From NCBI GenBank assembly GCA_910589415.1, contig OU342632.1, positions 51,573,341-51,637,340 of the forward strand: a DNA stretch of 64,000 nt, read 5' to 3'. The stretch is from Malachius bipustulatus. Lineage: Eukaryota > Arthropoda > Insecta > Coleoptera > Melyridae. Below are positions 11,550 to 22,443 of this stretch, in pieces. Under the pieces are notes generated by a model. That model was not told the DNA's origin and ran no database searches. It saw nothing but the letters and a program-made list of their open reading frames with translations. Numbering within the stretch: the first letter of the stretch is position 1; the number at the start of each line of letters is the position of its first letter. Position numbers and translations under genes: made by a program.

Positions 11550-11684
11550 TTATTTGACCACATCTTTGGAAAATTTTATCAAGCTAAACCAAGCTGTTAC
11601 GCCAGCATGACACACTGTCTTTTGAAAATCAGGTTCTTCAGGAATCAGACTTAAATGATGATAACTCCCAAACCATCAATTTTC
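11550..11684 (+). repeat. 135-bp direct duplicate, copy B
   Basis: Same 135 bases as 8156-8290, in the same orientation, 3.4 kb away. The sequences outside diverge immediately at both ends. Confidence 0.85.
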
Positions 11685-11789
11685 ATACATGTATAATTTC
11701 AATTTTGACGAGCTGAACTAAAATATTCACAACCCACACCACTTCCGGTTTTACCGGAAGTTGTCATCAATTTTCTTATTTTAAATGTA

Positions 11790-12232
11790 ACAGCCTGTAT
11801 ATTATTACATTTTAAAATTGTCTGAGAAAATTTAATAACAATAGTGTTTATAGTCTAAGTTTGTAACGAGTCATTTATGAATTAAAACAAAAGAAAATCG
11901 CAATTTTACATTTTCAAACCAGCGCTGGTTTGAACATCTTGGCCCACTTTGAATCTAAGCGCTTAGATTCAAAGTGGGCCAAGATATCGAAAAATGGCTT
12001 AAGTGCCCCTATCTTAGATTTTCATGTTCTATTGTCTGTGGTAGAGAAATATTTTTAAAATTTTTCGCAATTTTTTTTAATGCGCCGATTTTTCATCACT
12101 TTGTATAGAAATTTCATCCTCACAATAGGATATTAAGTAAAAAGTTAAGATAGGGAAATGTAAACCGTTTTCCGATATCTTGACATGTTTTCAATCTACG
12201 ATGCTTTGAAAATGGAAAATTTCGATTTTCGT
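11790..12232. repeat. Copy of the foldback core with a perfect inner palindrome
   Basis: Between an AGCCTGTATATT end near 11795 and the SINE target site lies a two-armed version of the superfamily core. Left-arm landmarks are TAACGAGTCATTTATGAATTA and GGCTTAAGTGCCCCTATC. The right arm has AAACCGTTTTCCGATATCTTG and TTTCGATTTTCGTTTATTTAT. A perfect hairpin around AATCTAAGCGCTTAGATT (11930-11988) interrupts the left arm. No coding capacity. Confidence 0.65.
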
Positions 12233-12246
12233 TTATTTATAAGTCA

Positions 12247-12506
12247 TTTTTTTTTTAATGATATTATGTCTTAACTGTGTAGGTAAGGCATAGTCGCTCC
12301 ACTCTGATAATTTGGCTTTGAGCACGAACTTTTCAACCACACACACTTTAAATTATATTATTTGCCTTTTAAACGTTCGATCGCTTGTTTTACTTTTCAC
12401 AGACATTCGAAAATGAATCTGAGAAGCAAAGCGGGCCGAGGTGAGTTTTGAACCCGCGAATATGGCTTTGTGGGCCAGCGAAGAACCACTAGGCCACGCA
12501 AGTCAC
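12247..12506 (-). mobile_element. tRNA-derived SINE, copy 1 (minus strand)
   Basis: On the minus strand the element begins GTGACTTGCGTGGCC. It carries an A-box-like stretch (TGGCCTAGTGG) and a B box (GGTTCAAAACTC), the internal RNA polymerase III promoter of a tRNA-related head, then an unrelated body. The T-rich stretch at its other end (12247-12256) is an A-rich tail read on the minus strand. TTATTTATAAGTCA at 12233-12246 and TTATTTATAAGCCA at 12507-12520 form a 14-bp target-site duplication with one mismatch. The copy at 43579-43840 is closely similar over its whole length. Confidence 0.9.
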
Positions 12507-12520
12507 TTATTTATAAGCCA

Positions 12521-13380
12521 TAAATCACTCATTATAAATTTGAACTATGAACACCATTTTTATAAAAAATTTTCAGGCAATAAAAAAAACAAAGATATTA
12601 GTTTTCTTATGAACATTTTTAGTAGAATCCAAATCGACTTACCTATAATAGCTAGCTAAAATATAAATTTTTTATTTGATTACTCGAACGTAAGTATTTG
12701 AGGTTAAATAACAGAAAACCGATACATTTTTGGAAAAATATCTATGGAACACTTTTCAAAGTACTTGTAAACTTGGAAAGATAGCAGAAAACTTAAATTT
12801 AGGTCTTTTCTTAGCAAAAATTCTGTTTTTGTTTTTATTTTCATTGGATAAAAAACAACCGAGATATCAACGTTAGAAATTTCAATTTTATTGTGAGGAT
12901 CATTTGACCCGAACCCTTCAACCTTTTAACTTTTAAAAATGGACGGTCTTAAAAATTGGAAATATTAGATGATCGGTGATCTTATAGCACTCAAATAACG
13001 ATGTTATCTTAAAAAAAACCAAGCCCATTTTTCTAGAGAAATTTAGAGAGCCTGCATTTTGTATCATTAATTTTATAATTATTTTATTGAACCACTTATT
13101 TGATTATAATGTATAATATTTGATGATGAGTTTTTCTATTGGGATTTAGGTTCTAATTTAAATTTGCCACTAAAGATTCTTTACAGAACAAATTAGAAAA
13201 TTTTCGTACAAGCATGTGAGGAGAAGATTGAAGACATGGACGGTAACGTTTCGTTCTTATTATGGACTCATCAGCATATCATATCAGTCAGATCCAAACC
13301 ACATTCGTATGGCATGTGTGATTTGGATCTGAAGAAACCGCATCATCGATGCATGCAGGGTAATAAGAGAGACTTCAGGA
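12521..13380. other. No gene recognised; AT-rich
   Basis: No open frame above 70 codons has a recognisable product. At 13280-13345 AGATCCAAA and TTTGGATCT segments make a short inverted repeat just upstream of the transposase fragment. Confidence 0.4.
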
Positions 13381-13467
13381 ATATTTGAGCGAATACGTGG
13401 CACAATGCGCCGACGTCTAGACGCATGCGTAATATCTGAAGGTAGATATGTTGAACATTTACTATGA
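13381..13467 (+). pseudogene. Transposase C-terminal fragment
   Basis: This 28-codon stretch ends at a TGA and reads RIRGTMRRRLDACVISEGRY followed by VEHLL. A basic 'R(x)RR(x)xxC...GGHFEHLL' tail is the usual end of insect transposases whose N-terminus carries the DUF4817 helix-turn-helix. The N-terminus of such a protein is present at 51081-51359 in this window. A preceding piece in another frame (from about 13347) may belong to the same protein. The catalytic domain is gone. Confidence 0.4.
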
Positions 13468-14640
13468 TTTCTACATGTTGTATGTTTTATTATCAATAAA
13501 TTAGTTTTGTTTATTCCCCTTTAATCATTTAATGCAGGTAGTAACTACAAAATAACAATAAATCCAGTTCGCATTTATGACGATGTAGGTATCTCTGTAG
13601 TTGTTCGTAAAATAATTTTTTGCTGCGAACTGGTTTATTTTGTGCAAAAAATTCAAGAGACATTTTTTGTTTAGAATGAAACAGGCTATCGGAAATAAAT
13701 TTTTAAATGGTAAACAAATAATAAGACAAAAAGTTGCATTGGAAATAAATTTTAGGGGTTGCGTTTTCCACCCCTTACAACCATGGGGTAAACCAAATAA
13801 ATTACCGGCTAAGTGTCTTTTTGGTAATAGAAAATGTCAGGTTAGTTTCAATATTGTAACTTTTTTAGTGCTTGTGAAAAAAATTGTTAAACAAATTTTA
13901 TGTACCGTAACGCTGTAACTTAACAAGGGATGCTCCAATGAAGTTTCTTTATATGAAAGATACTATCTTTTTTTCGATGAGGAATCACTCCCTAAATGTT
14001 TTACACTTATTTAGTTACACCCCTGATTGGACAAACTTCAAGAAAACTTAATGTTTTGACGTAACACTATCGGCAAATTATAAGCAACTAGAAGAGATGG
14101 TTTCACTGGGTAATCAAGAATTGATTGTCATGGAACGGTTATGATTACCCGTCTGCGAAAATCATTGCTTCAGACTACTTGTAAAGATATCTAATAAAAA
14201 ACTTCGGCGTCTGCATAGCGGTTATTGCAGAAGCAGGCACAATACACCAAGAGAAATTATTACTGGCTACTCATCACTATTCGAGACCAAAGCCGGATTC
14301 AAGGAGCTTATCGTATAATCGAATCTATGTTAATTCTAATAAAATCGATGCGCCCATACATAATGCCACAATGAGCAAACGTGTTACTGATTGAACACCC
14401 TATATGCTATAGTATTAAATTTTGGGTCGGTTATTTAACATAGGTACCTAATTGTGCATAACAAACAGTTTTGAATGAGGTTAGTGTTCATTCAAAATCA
14501 CCCTCAGGACATAAAATGACACTATGAAAATATTGTAGCTCTAATTCCAGATGTTTTTAAACTCAGAGTTGGCTATGGAAAATTTCAATTATGTTGGTGC
14601 CTCTTCGGATAATGAGCTGTTTTGACAGCGGCATGCGAAG
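13468..14640. other. No gene recognised; small foldback at 13545-13640
   Basis: AATCCAGTTCGCA near 13551 mirrors TGCGAACTGGTTTATT near 13622, making a hairpin of about 90 bp. The rest is AT-rich with no convincing frame. The 92-codon frame at 13640-13918 has no recognisable domain and I do not call it. Confidence 0.4.
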
Positions 14641-14970
14641 AAGTTCATCAAAGAACCCTCGCACGCGGTTACGACAAATCTACTAGGCCTCAGTCGTATC
14701 AGACTGAGGATAATAGTAGTAGGCCTGCTAACAGGACACTGTCGACTCCGCAAACACTTAACCAGGGTCGGAGGGGCAGATGACGGCGAATGCCGCTTCT
14801 GTCTCAAAGACGAAGAAACGGCGAAGGACGTTCTCTGCCATTGTGAAGGACTAGCTAGATCCCGGTTCCTGTGCCTAGGCTCTGAAAGACCTACGCCAGA
14901 GAGCTACATTAGGTCTCCCAACAGACCTTGGAAATTGGTAAAACAACTAGAGATGGAAGAGGAGCTCTAA
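14641..14970 (+). pseudogene. LINE ORF2 C-terminal fragment
   Basis: One open stretch of 109 codons ends in TAA. It carries the C-terminal signature of a family of arthropod non-LTR elements: LLTGHCRLRKHLTRVG, then a cysteine/histidine cluster (ECRFCLKDEETAKD, VLCHCEGL) of the CCHC type downstream of the RNase H region, then ARSRF. It has no start and no reverse transcriptase upstream, so this is the 3' end of a 5'-truncated insertion. The following 90 bases (TTGGGAGTACACAATAGATC onward) look like its 3' untranslated region. Confidence 0.8.
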
Positions 14971-16533
14971 CTATTGGGAGTACACAATAGATCTCAACAG
15001 GTCGCAGTACACACCTACAGAAGGCCTCCCATTACAATCTATATAATCTACAATCTACCTTTGATAGCTAAATTTTTTGAGATTATGGATGTTTCTAATC
15101 AAATTTTACGTCGATCATACCCCGAAACAGGTCGATTTTGTTATCGAGGGGGACATATTTTCGTGACAAATTTAACTACCCAAATTCACCCCTTTGGCAG
15201 GGGTAGCTACCCCTTTGCTTATCATCATAGAGAACAGACATCGAGTGATACATCATTTGAAAGCTCCTTGAATTCTCTTTACAACAGTATCCAACATTTT
15301 GGTTTTCGCTTACATACAGGGTGGCCCAACGAAAACGTAGCTCGCCTTAATAACTTGGAAACTGAAGATGTACGCGAAAAACGCCGAAACAGGTCGATGG
15401 ATATGATTGTTCCATTTAAAAAATATCACCTTTCTTATCAACATAATAAGTTCACATTTCATCTCATGTTTTCTGGTTGTTTATTCAGCTTATGTAATAA
15501 GTCGAAGAGTCTTGGACATATTTTGCAGCTGTAAAGCAGGAAAATGTTACTGTAAACATTCCGCTGCTCAGAAACTGATTTATTGACCATGATTTAGAAA
15601 CCTTCGCCTGAAATACAGCTCGAAAATATTATAGCAGTAGTTATTGTTTTATTAGTATTAAGGTGGGCTTATACAACTTTTTTTAACCGTAAATTTAGGA
15701 TTAAGCTGTTAAGATTAAGTTCAAATATAACATTCCAGTATTAGCGTTTACACAAATTTAGCTTTAGTTTTTAGTCGTTGCACTAAGATTCAGCGATCTT
15801 GAAAGTTCCCAACTTTCAACTTAACCGTAATTTAGCTTTAATTTTAGTCTCAATTATCGCCTATAGCAAAATAATATTTGGTGTAGGTATATAAAACTTA
15901 CATTAAAAATGGGTTTCATTTGGAACTTTGGGATTTTCTCCTTCATTGGTTTGAATGTTTTTATAATAATAATAATAATACTAATAATAATATTTATTTA
16001 CTTATGGTAAATACATATTATTGTATTTTTTACGGAAAATGAACAAAAATAAATCGTAAAATTATTTATAAATTATATTATAATAAATATGTACCTACCT
16101 TTTTTTGTGTTTTGCAAACTACCTTTGTATACATACATAGTTTTAGAATGATGACATGTGAATAAATGTGATGGAACTTTTTGACTGAAGCTGAAACTTT
16201 AATAATGGAAGGCCAATAAGTAGATACTTTTTACTAAACCATAGCAACCAAAGTCACTTTATTATTGAATTAATTATTGTTTTCATACTTCAAAAATATT
16301 TTATTTATCGTAATAGAGAAAAATTATTCCTAATGGCATATGAGCATAGTGAAGTCATTTGATCTTTTTTTAGCTCAAATCGGCTAAATGGGATAGGTAT
16401 AAGTAAACTGATCCGTAAGGACATTCTGGGGTTTTCCATATCACTGTTATTTGGTAATTTTTCTCAAAGCAACGCGAGATAGTTTTGTTCATTTCGTGAC
16501 CTAATTTAATTTAGTCTGCTATCCGCACAGTTG
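14971..16533. other. LINE 3' region, then AT-rich sequence without genes
   Basis: The 186-codon open frame at 14974-15534 starts inside the LINE 3' untranslated region and has no domain, so I read it as chance. At 15316-15415 a TACAGGGTGGCCCAACGAAA segment is shared with 63302-63420, including a GATGTACGCGAAAAACGCCG block. An ATA-type microsatellite lies at 15965-15990. Confidence 0.45.
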
Positions 16534-17664
16534 TACAGGGTGTCTGCTTAAGGCTGGCCACCGGCTATATCTCGGAAACTAATGGGCCTATAACCTCAAA
16601 ATAAAAAAATTCCAGACATAAAGTGATCACGAGAAATTCAATGAAAATATTTTCAAGATGGCTGCACTTCCGGAAATACCGGAAGTTGACACCTACTTCG
16701 TTATTTTAACGGGAACACCTTGTAAAAAATTATATTTTTGAAATGTCTAAAGAAATCGAATACAGTTGGTTTTCACCATTGAAATTTAGATTGAGCGGTT
16801 TATGAGTTATAAACAAGTGAAAATCGAAAATTTTCAACTTCAAAGCAGTGTAGAACTAGAACGGCTCAAGATGTCTAAAAACGGTTTACATACCCCCATC
16901 TTAACTTTTCACATAGTATCCTACTTTTGTCCGTATTCATCAAACTTCAAAATATAACTCTGGGGTTATATTTTGAATTTTCTGACAGCTGATTGTCTAA
17001 TGCTCAAACCCTACGAACGCAACGAGTTTTAAACCAATGACATGTTCCAAAATTTAACCCCAGGGGTTATATTTTGGAGCATGTCATTGGTTTAAAATTC
17101 GTAGCGTTCGTAGGCTTTGAGCATTGGACCAATCAGCTGTCAGAAAATTCAAAATATAACCCCAGAGTTATATTTTGAAGTTTGATGAATACGGACATAT
17201 GTGGTTTAAATTTTAAGACGGTGATAAAAAATCGGATAATTTTCATCACCCTGTATTAAAATTTACTCCACATAATAGGATAAAACATGAAAAGTTGGGA
17301 TAGGGACATGTAAATCGTTTTTAGATATCTTGAGCCGTTCTAGTTCCAGACCGCTTTGAAGTTGAAAATTTTCGATTTTCATTTGTTTACAACTCATAAA
17401 CCGCTCAATCTAAATTCCAACGGTGAAAACCACTTGTATTCGATTTCTTCAGACATTTAAAAAATATAATATTTCACAAGGTGTCCCCGTTAAAATAACG
17501 AAGTAGGTGTCAACTTCCGGTATTTCCGGAATTGCGGGCATCTTGAAAATATTTTCATTGAATTTCTCGTGATCACTTATATCTGGAAATTTTTTATCTT
17601 GAGGTTCTAAGCCCATTAGTTTCCGAGATATAGCCGGTGGTCAGCCTTAAGCAGACACTCTGTA
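16534..17664. repeat. Long foldback, family 'GGCCACCGG', 1131 bp
   Basis: The left end TACAGGGTGTCTGCTTAAGG mirrors CCTTAAGCAGACACTCTGTA. Inside are the shared landmarks CATATCTCGG-like (CTATATCTCGGAAAC), GGAAATACCGGAAGTTGAC, then the superfamily core (GAGTTATAAACAAGTG, AAACGGTTTACAT). The mirror centre is displaced by an independent insertion at 16929-17197. A second copy of the same family without that insertion lies at 30835-31584. Confidence 0.85.
16929..17197. mobile_element. Nested 269-bp MITE, TGTCCGTATTCA family
   Basis: Ends are TGTCCGTATTCATCAAAC and its exact complement, and almost the whole insert is a palindrome. The related copy at 30835-31584 shows the uninterrupted sequence CTACTATGTGGTTTAAA. 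Here CTACTTT precedes the insert and TATGTGG follows it, so the target duplication is 3 bp (TAT, one side mutated to TTT). The ends match those of the 10686-10834 MITE at 11 of 12 positions. Confidence 0.8.
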
Positions 17665-17805
17665 TATTTGACAATAAAGATATCCGCTTGAACCTGTTCA
17701 ATTTCCTATTTCTTACAATAATCTTGACTCTCATATTTTGATAAGCTTTGTTTTACCAATGTTGCAATGGGAAGTGTTCAAAAAACTGGGGCCATTTGAT
17801 ACCAC
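17665..17805. other. Short spacer, no feature
   Basis: AT-rich linker between the foldback and the LINE fragments. Nothing recognised. Confidence 0.4.
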
Positions 17806-17885
17806 CTAGAACAAGGTAGGGCAGAAAGACACGTCGACCCGCAATAGCTCAACCATATCAGGTTCGGATCATTACTCCTAAGTGT
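17806..17885 (+). pseudogene. Extra copy of a LINE C-terminal segment
   Basis: The stretch from about CACCTAGAACAAGGTAGGGC to ATCATTACTCC matches 19062-19140, near the C-terminus of the neighbouring LINE, with several substitutions. It lies upstream of that LINE's RT domain, so it is a separate older fragment or a local duplication, not part of the same reading order. Confidence 0.6.
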
Positions 17886-18164
17886 TGCCATAGAGAATGC
17901 ATGTTAAAACACACACCCCATGTTAACTTATGTCGCGTGGCACCTTAGAAGTCGTTTTTGATTTTAAATAATAGTATGTCATCTACTTCATACAACCAGC
18001 CAAAAAACCGGCCATAGCTCAACCTAATTATACAGGGCCCTGAATATTTCGTGGCTCAATATATGGAGAATCACAAATCCATACTGATTAAGATTCAGAC
18101 ACAAAATTTGTGATAACTTCAATCGTTTCTGAATCATACTTTTTGAATCGGCGCAATCGAGCAC

Positions 18165-19295
18165 CATGGGGAGTCTCGAGGAGTTGTGCTTGATATTTAT
18201 AGAGCTTCCGACCGTGTCTGGCATGGTTTATGGCATGCCCGAGAAATTCTGCTTGTGGCTTGCGAGTTATCTTGGAGATCGTTCATTACAGGTGGCAGTC
18301 GATGGAGTTCTTTCTGAGACCTTTTTCATCAATACCGGTGTGCCTCAGGGATCCATTTTATCTCCGACTCTCTTTCTAATATTTATCAACGACCTGCTTG
18401 AAACAACAAAAAATCCAATACATAGTTTTGCAGATGACAGTACACTCATATCTTCTTATACCTTAGATGCGCGAACATCTGCCATCGACGCACAGACTCG
18501 CAGGGAGCAAGAAGTTGCCATACTTAACAATGATTTACAAGACATTCTAGCTTGGGGCGTTAGAAACCAAGTTCAATTTAATGCTGGAAAAACCCAAGCA
18601 GTCATCTTCTCCAAAAAGGCCAACGTTTTGGAACCAGATATGGTGATGGCGGGACACTCTCTTGCTCCATCGGCATCTCTTCGCTTACTTGGATTGAGCC
18701 GAGCCTCGTAGTGAACATTTCATGGCATGATCATGTTGCAGGTCTGGCGAAGAGTGCTTCTCAAAAATTTGGAACACTCTTCCGCACGAAAAAATATTAT
18801 ACACCACAACAGCTTCTACTCCTAGACAAAGCTAAAATCCGACCATCCTTGGAGTAAGTACTACTCACATGTTTGGAGCTCAGCTCCTAAACTTATGCTG
18901 AGACTATTCGACTCTATCCAGAAAAGAGCCATACACTTGATTGGGGACCCAGATTTGACAAAAAATTTAGACGCTCTCAAACATCGAAGAAGAGTAGCTG
19001 ACCTGAGTCTGTTTTACAGATATTTTTATGGAAAATGTTCAAAAGATGTAGCCGGCTTGATCCTACCTAAAACAAGACCGGGCAGAAATACACGTCGAGC
19101 CGCAGACATTCATCCGTATCAGGTTCAGCTCGTTACACCTCGTACCATCATATTTCAGATTTCTTTTATGTTTAGAGCCGCGCACTTTGGAACAGCATAC
19201 CAAAGGGCGTGTTTCCCGAAGTATAAAACCTACAGCGATTCAAGGCCAACGTGAATCGACATCTCCGCTCATGCATCGCTCCCAGAGCGTCATAG
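18165..19295 (+). pseudogene. Jockey/CR1-like LINE reverse transcriptase, frameshifted
   Basis: The plus strand encodes most of an RT from motif A to the stop codon. VVLDIYRASDRVWHGL (motif A) is in a different frame from the next part. WLASYLGDRSLQVAV, GVPQGSILSPTLFLIF (motif B), FADDSTLISS (motif C) and FNAGKTQAVIFSKK follow in one frame to 18711. After further frame changes come SWHDHVAGLAKSAS, a broken RPSLEYCSHVW region near 18850, RLFDSIQKRAIHLIGD, and a C-terminus ending VNRHLRSCIAPRAS at a TAG. At least three frameshifts make it inactive. The 5' half of the element is absent. An A-rich (AATAAAA) tail at about 19327-19348 marks the 3' end. Confidence 0.9.
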
Positions 19296-19348
19296 GGATT
19301 TCCCTGCAGTGCATGTGCATTTTCAATAAAAAAATAAAATAAAAAAAT
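19296..19348 (+). other. LINE 3' untranslated region and tail
   Basis: A short spacer after the stop is followed by AATAAAAAAATAAAATAAAA, the usual simple-repeat tail of this LINE group. Confidence 0.65.
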
Positions 19349-20451
19349 TCCGTTGAGGTTGACCGAAATAATTTGAATAGACAAAGCACTTTATCTAGGG
19401 AGATATTAGAAAAACTGCAAGATAAAAAACCTCAAGGTTATTTAAGCATGTCATTCATGATATTTTGAATATATAGTCATGACTGTTACGCCTCCTGGCG
19501 GTCATTTTAGAGTTTTAGTTGCTTTTTAGTCATTTTAGTTGCTTGCTTAGAGCATCCCTGTCCATGTCCATCGTATCACTCAAATCAGTATCTTGATGGA
19601 TTTTTCTGACGTGTGATACCTAAACCCTCTTAGATTTTCAAATGCTAATTAACATCAAACAGACTAAACCTTCTTCTAGTTCCAGCGATACAAAAGGTAA
19701 AATTTAAGCATCCTGTAAAATATCAAACCCAATTTATTTTGCAGCAGGGTGAATAAAATCTCTTTCAAAAGTGTAATCTGTTGTTGTAAAACTCTGGCTG
19801 CTCACGCTGTAGTTGAATAATTATTTCCAGCAAAAGAGTTTTTATGATTATGACGTTGGTATATATCTGGCGGTACTCTAGATACTCTAGACTAGAGCAA
19901 CGTGATTTCCTCGTCGGTGTTAGGATTTTGTTTTCCTAAGAAATCGCATGAGACTTTCTAGTAGTAAAAGAAACATGCATGAAGAAACATGGAGAGTCTG
20001 TCCGTGTGGAGATAGAATCTCATTAGAGAGAAAGCTGCCAGCAGTAATTTACCGACTGTGGCCTGAACCAGTGTTAGTAGCGATTTACACTATATTCATC
20101 ACAGGACTAACAGGACTATAATAAAGCAAGTTTGACGGTAGCATGGGACATGAAGTCAGTTCCTTTCTTAAATAATATCTCATTTGAAGATTTCTACTAT
20201 TTAAATTATACTTGAAGTAATATGAGTCCAAAGATAAATTTAGAGAAACACATAAAAAAAATAACACATCAGAAATATTCTAATTAAAAAATACATGAGA
20301 AAGGCAATAATGAGCAACGTAAGTAAATCGGGATAAAATATCGTAGGTATATTCTAACGTAAAAATATGATACACAAAAGGGTCGATAATACGGCCCCAG
20401 AAGAATACTTAAGTGAACTCTTTGTCAATGTAAATGCATATACATAGTATA
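19349..20451. other. No gene recognised
   Basis: AT-rich, with scattered short frames. TAGATACTCTAGACTAGAG near 19879 is a small local repeat. No promoter, RNA gene or element boundary could be supported. Confidence 0.35.
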
Positions 20452-21638
20452 CAGGATGTCCCAAAATTCCAAGGACATGGAGCAACTACAGATTACTGAG
20501 GTAAAAAAAAGTCGCTCGGACCAAACTTATCTCTATACCAAAATGCTTCGTTTGTCCGTTTGAGGGCTTCAAAGTCTTTTGAAAATTTTAGTTTTTTTGA
20601 AATAGCTCAAAGTTGGCTGATTCCAATTCGATGAAATTTGGTAGGTAAATTTCTTATTAAAAGTACTAATTTCTGATGTACATGATAATTTGACGGAAAC
20701 CCGGGAAGGGGTGTGAAACTAACCCTACCCTCCATTAAAATCGATCGTAATTGTTGATAGGGTAGCAGGAACGCTGTTCATGTTTTTTTTTGTTTGAAAG
20801 ATACATCGTTTTAGCCCATTTTTGGTCTCCTACAAAAATCTGTATCTTTCCGAGGTGCTATGTGATAAAATAAATTAGTCGATGGTACCAAACAAAATTT
20901 TATTTCATTCTTTTAATTTGAAATCAAATTTTCAATTTTCAGGTGATTAGTTGATCTAATCTCATGAAAGATGTTTAATATGGTTCGGTTTTTTTTCAGG
21001 TGTTTGCAAACGATTTTTTTCAAATTGCAAAACGACGAGGTTCTAAGAAAAGTTCAAATCATTTTTTTTTGCGCAGAATGGAACTTTCTAGGGTCCAAAC
21101 CGGCGCCCACATCGAGCATCTTTTATGAGATTACGAGTAGATCAAATAATCATCTGACAATTGAAAATTTAATTTCAAATTAAAAGAACGAAATAAAAAT
21201 TTAGTTATCATCAACTAATTTATTTTATCACATAGCACCTCGGAAAGATACAGATTTTTGTAAGAGACCAAAAATGGGCTAAAACGATGTATCTTTCAAA
21301 CAAAAAAACATGAACAGCGTTCCTGCTACCCTATCAACAATTATGATCGATTTTAATGGAGGGTAGGGGTAGTTTCACCCCTTCCTGGGTTTCCGTCAAA
21401 TTATCATGTACATCAGAAGTTAGTACTTTTAATAAGAAATTTACCTACCAAATTTCATCGAATTGGAATCAGCCGACTTTGAGCTATTTCAAAAAAACTA
21501 AAATATTCAAAAGACTTTGAAGCCCTCTCACGGACAAACGAAGCATTTTGGTATAGAGATAAATTTGGTCCGAGCGACTTTTTTTTACCTCAGTAATCTG
21601 TGGTTGCTCCATGTCCATGGAATATTGGGACACCCTGT
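20452..21638. repeat. Long foldback, 1187 bp, distinct interior
   Basis: The left end TACAGGATGTCCCAAAATTC mirrors the right end GGAATATTGGGACACCCTGT. The arms continue through AGTCGCTCGGACCAAA, CGATGAAATTTGGTAGGTAA, AACCCGGGAAGGGGTG and GCACCTCGGAAAGATACAG landmarks to about 20960 and 21125. The interior does not contain the core shared by the other long foldbacks, so only the terminal motif is common. A small asymmetric loop lies near 20990-21110. Confidence 0.85.
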
Positions 21639-22140
21639 CTTATTCAAAAAGCGCATATACATAACCATAGCTATTTTCCACGAAGACGAAAGTTGCAGCA
21701 CGAGCCTCTGGCGGCTGTAACATCTAAGTGGATAATAATAGCCATTTTGCGCGAGTGGAATACTATACTTTATCTAAGATTAAACTTGAAAAAAAAAATT
21801 TACTTAGGTACATACTGTTGAATAAAACTACTCATGTTCAAAAACTTTGATAAATGCAGTTTTATTTATTAAAAAATTTAGAAAATTTAGAAAATAGTAC
21901 ATATACTTACGATCAAAACTACACTAGTATAAAAGGATTTTTTATGCGGGTATCGTATTTTACTTTGATTTTGCAGGCAATAAACCATTTATTGCGCAAT
22001 ATTAGTTGCTTTTTCTGGTATTATATCAGGTGACGTTTTATTCGAGATGTATTATTTTCTTCAAAGAACATCCTGTATTATTGTGTTTATAGTAGTTTTA
22101 AGTTTTAAGTAATTTTTATACAACAATTTGTATTGAAAAA
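21639..22140. other. No gene recognised
   Basis: AT-rich sequence between a foldback and a Penelope-like end. An ACATCCTGTATTATT at about 22069 resembles a single TACAGG-type end. Confidence 0.35.
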
Positions 22141-22149
22141 TTTATGTTT

Positions 22150-22240
22150 TTTAGCCCTTACTGTGTAGAATATCTGCATACTGATGGGTGATAAATAAAA
22201 CACTAATGTTTTTTTTTGTTTTACACAGTATACTTACTAG
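22150..22240 (-). mobile_element. Penelope-like element end fragment
   Basis: GCCCTTACTGTGTAGAATATC, GCATACTGATGGG and GATAAATAAAACACTAATG occur in this order. The same motifs recur at 35820-35970, 47484-47600 and 57296-57415, where they adjoin Penelope-like coding relics or a hammerhead motif. On the minus strand the unit reads CATTAGTGTTTTATTTATC, the usual orientation of the family's 3' end. Confidence 0.55.
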
Positions 22241-22289
22241 TATATTATAGAGTGGAAGTTTTTTATACTATCCATTATTGGGATCTCCT

Positions 22290-22345
22290 AAACGCTAAGA
22301 GATACAGAGTCCGTTAAATTAGAGAAAAGCTGCTCTATTTTGTGG
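22290..22345. repeat. Solo arm fragment of the 54795-55672 foldback family
   Basis: GATACAGAGTCCGTTAAATTAGAGAAAAGCTGC resembles, over about 50 bases, the arm at 54844-54895 and the inverted arm at 55565-55615. No partner arm is nearby. Confidence 0.45.
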
Positions 22346-22438
22346 GCATCTTGTAACGTCCTTTTTTTTAAGGAATGTTACTTTTATTTGCCTCCAGATA
22401 GTCGGGAGGACGGACACATACATGAAAAGAATCACAAC

Positions 22439-22443
22439 AATGT
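22439..22443. other. Target-site duplication (left), AATGT
   Basis: AATGT immediately precedes the TG of the left LTR. The same five bases immediately follow the CA of the right LTR at 29420-29424. A 5-bp duplication is the normal length for BEL/Pao integrases. Confidence 0.93.

Noticed and set aside
12441..12512. tRNA-like sequence, possible tRNA gene
   Set aside because: A and B boxes are present, but the sequence cannot form a full cloverleaf with an acceptor stem, continues into a SINE body, and has target duplications. It is a SINE head.
14974..15534. 186-codon open frame on the plus strand
   Set aside because: Starts in the 3' untranslated part of a LINE relic and runs into an unrelated repeat; no domain along it.
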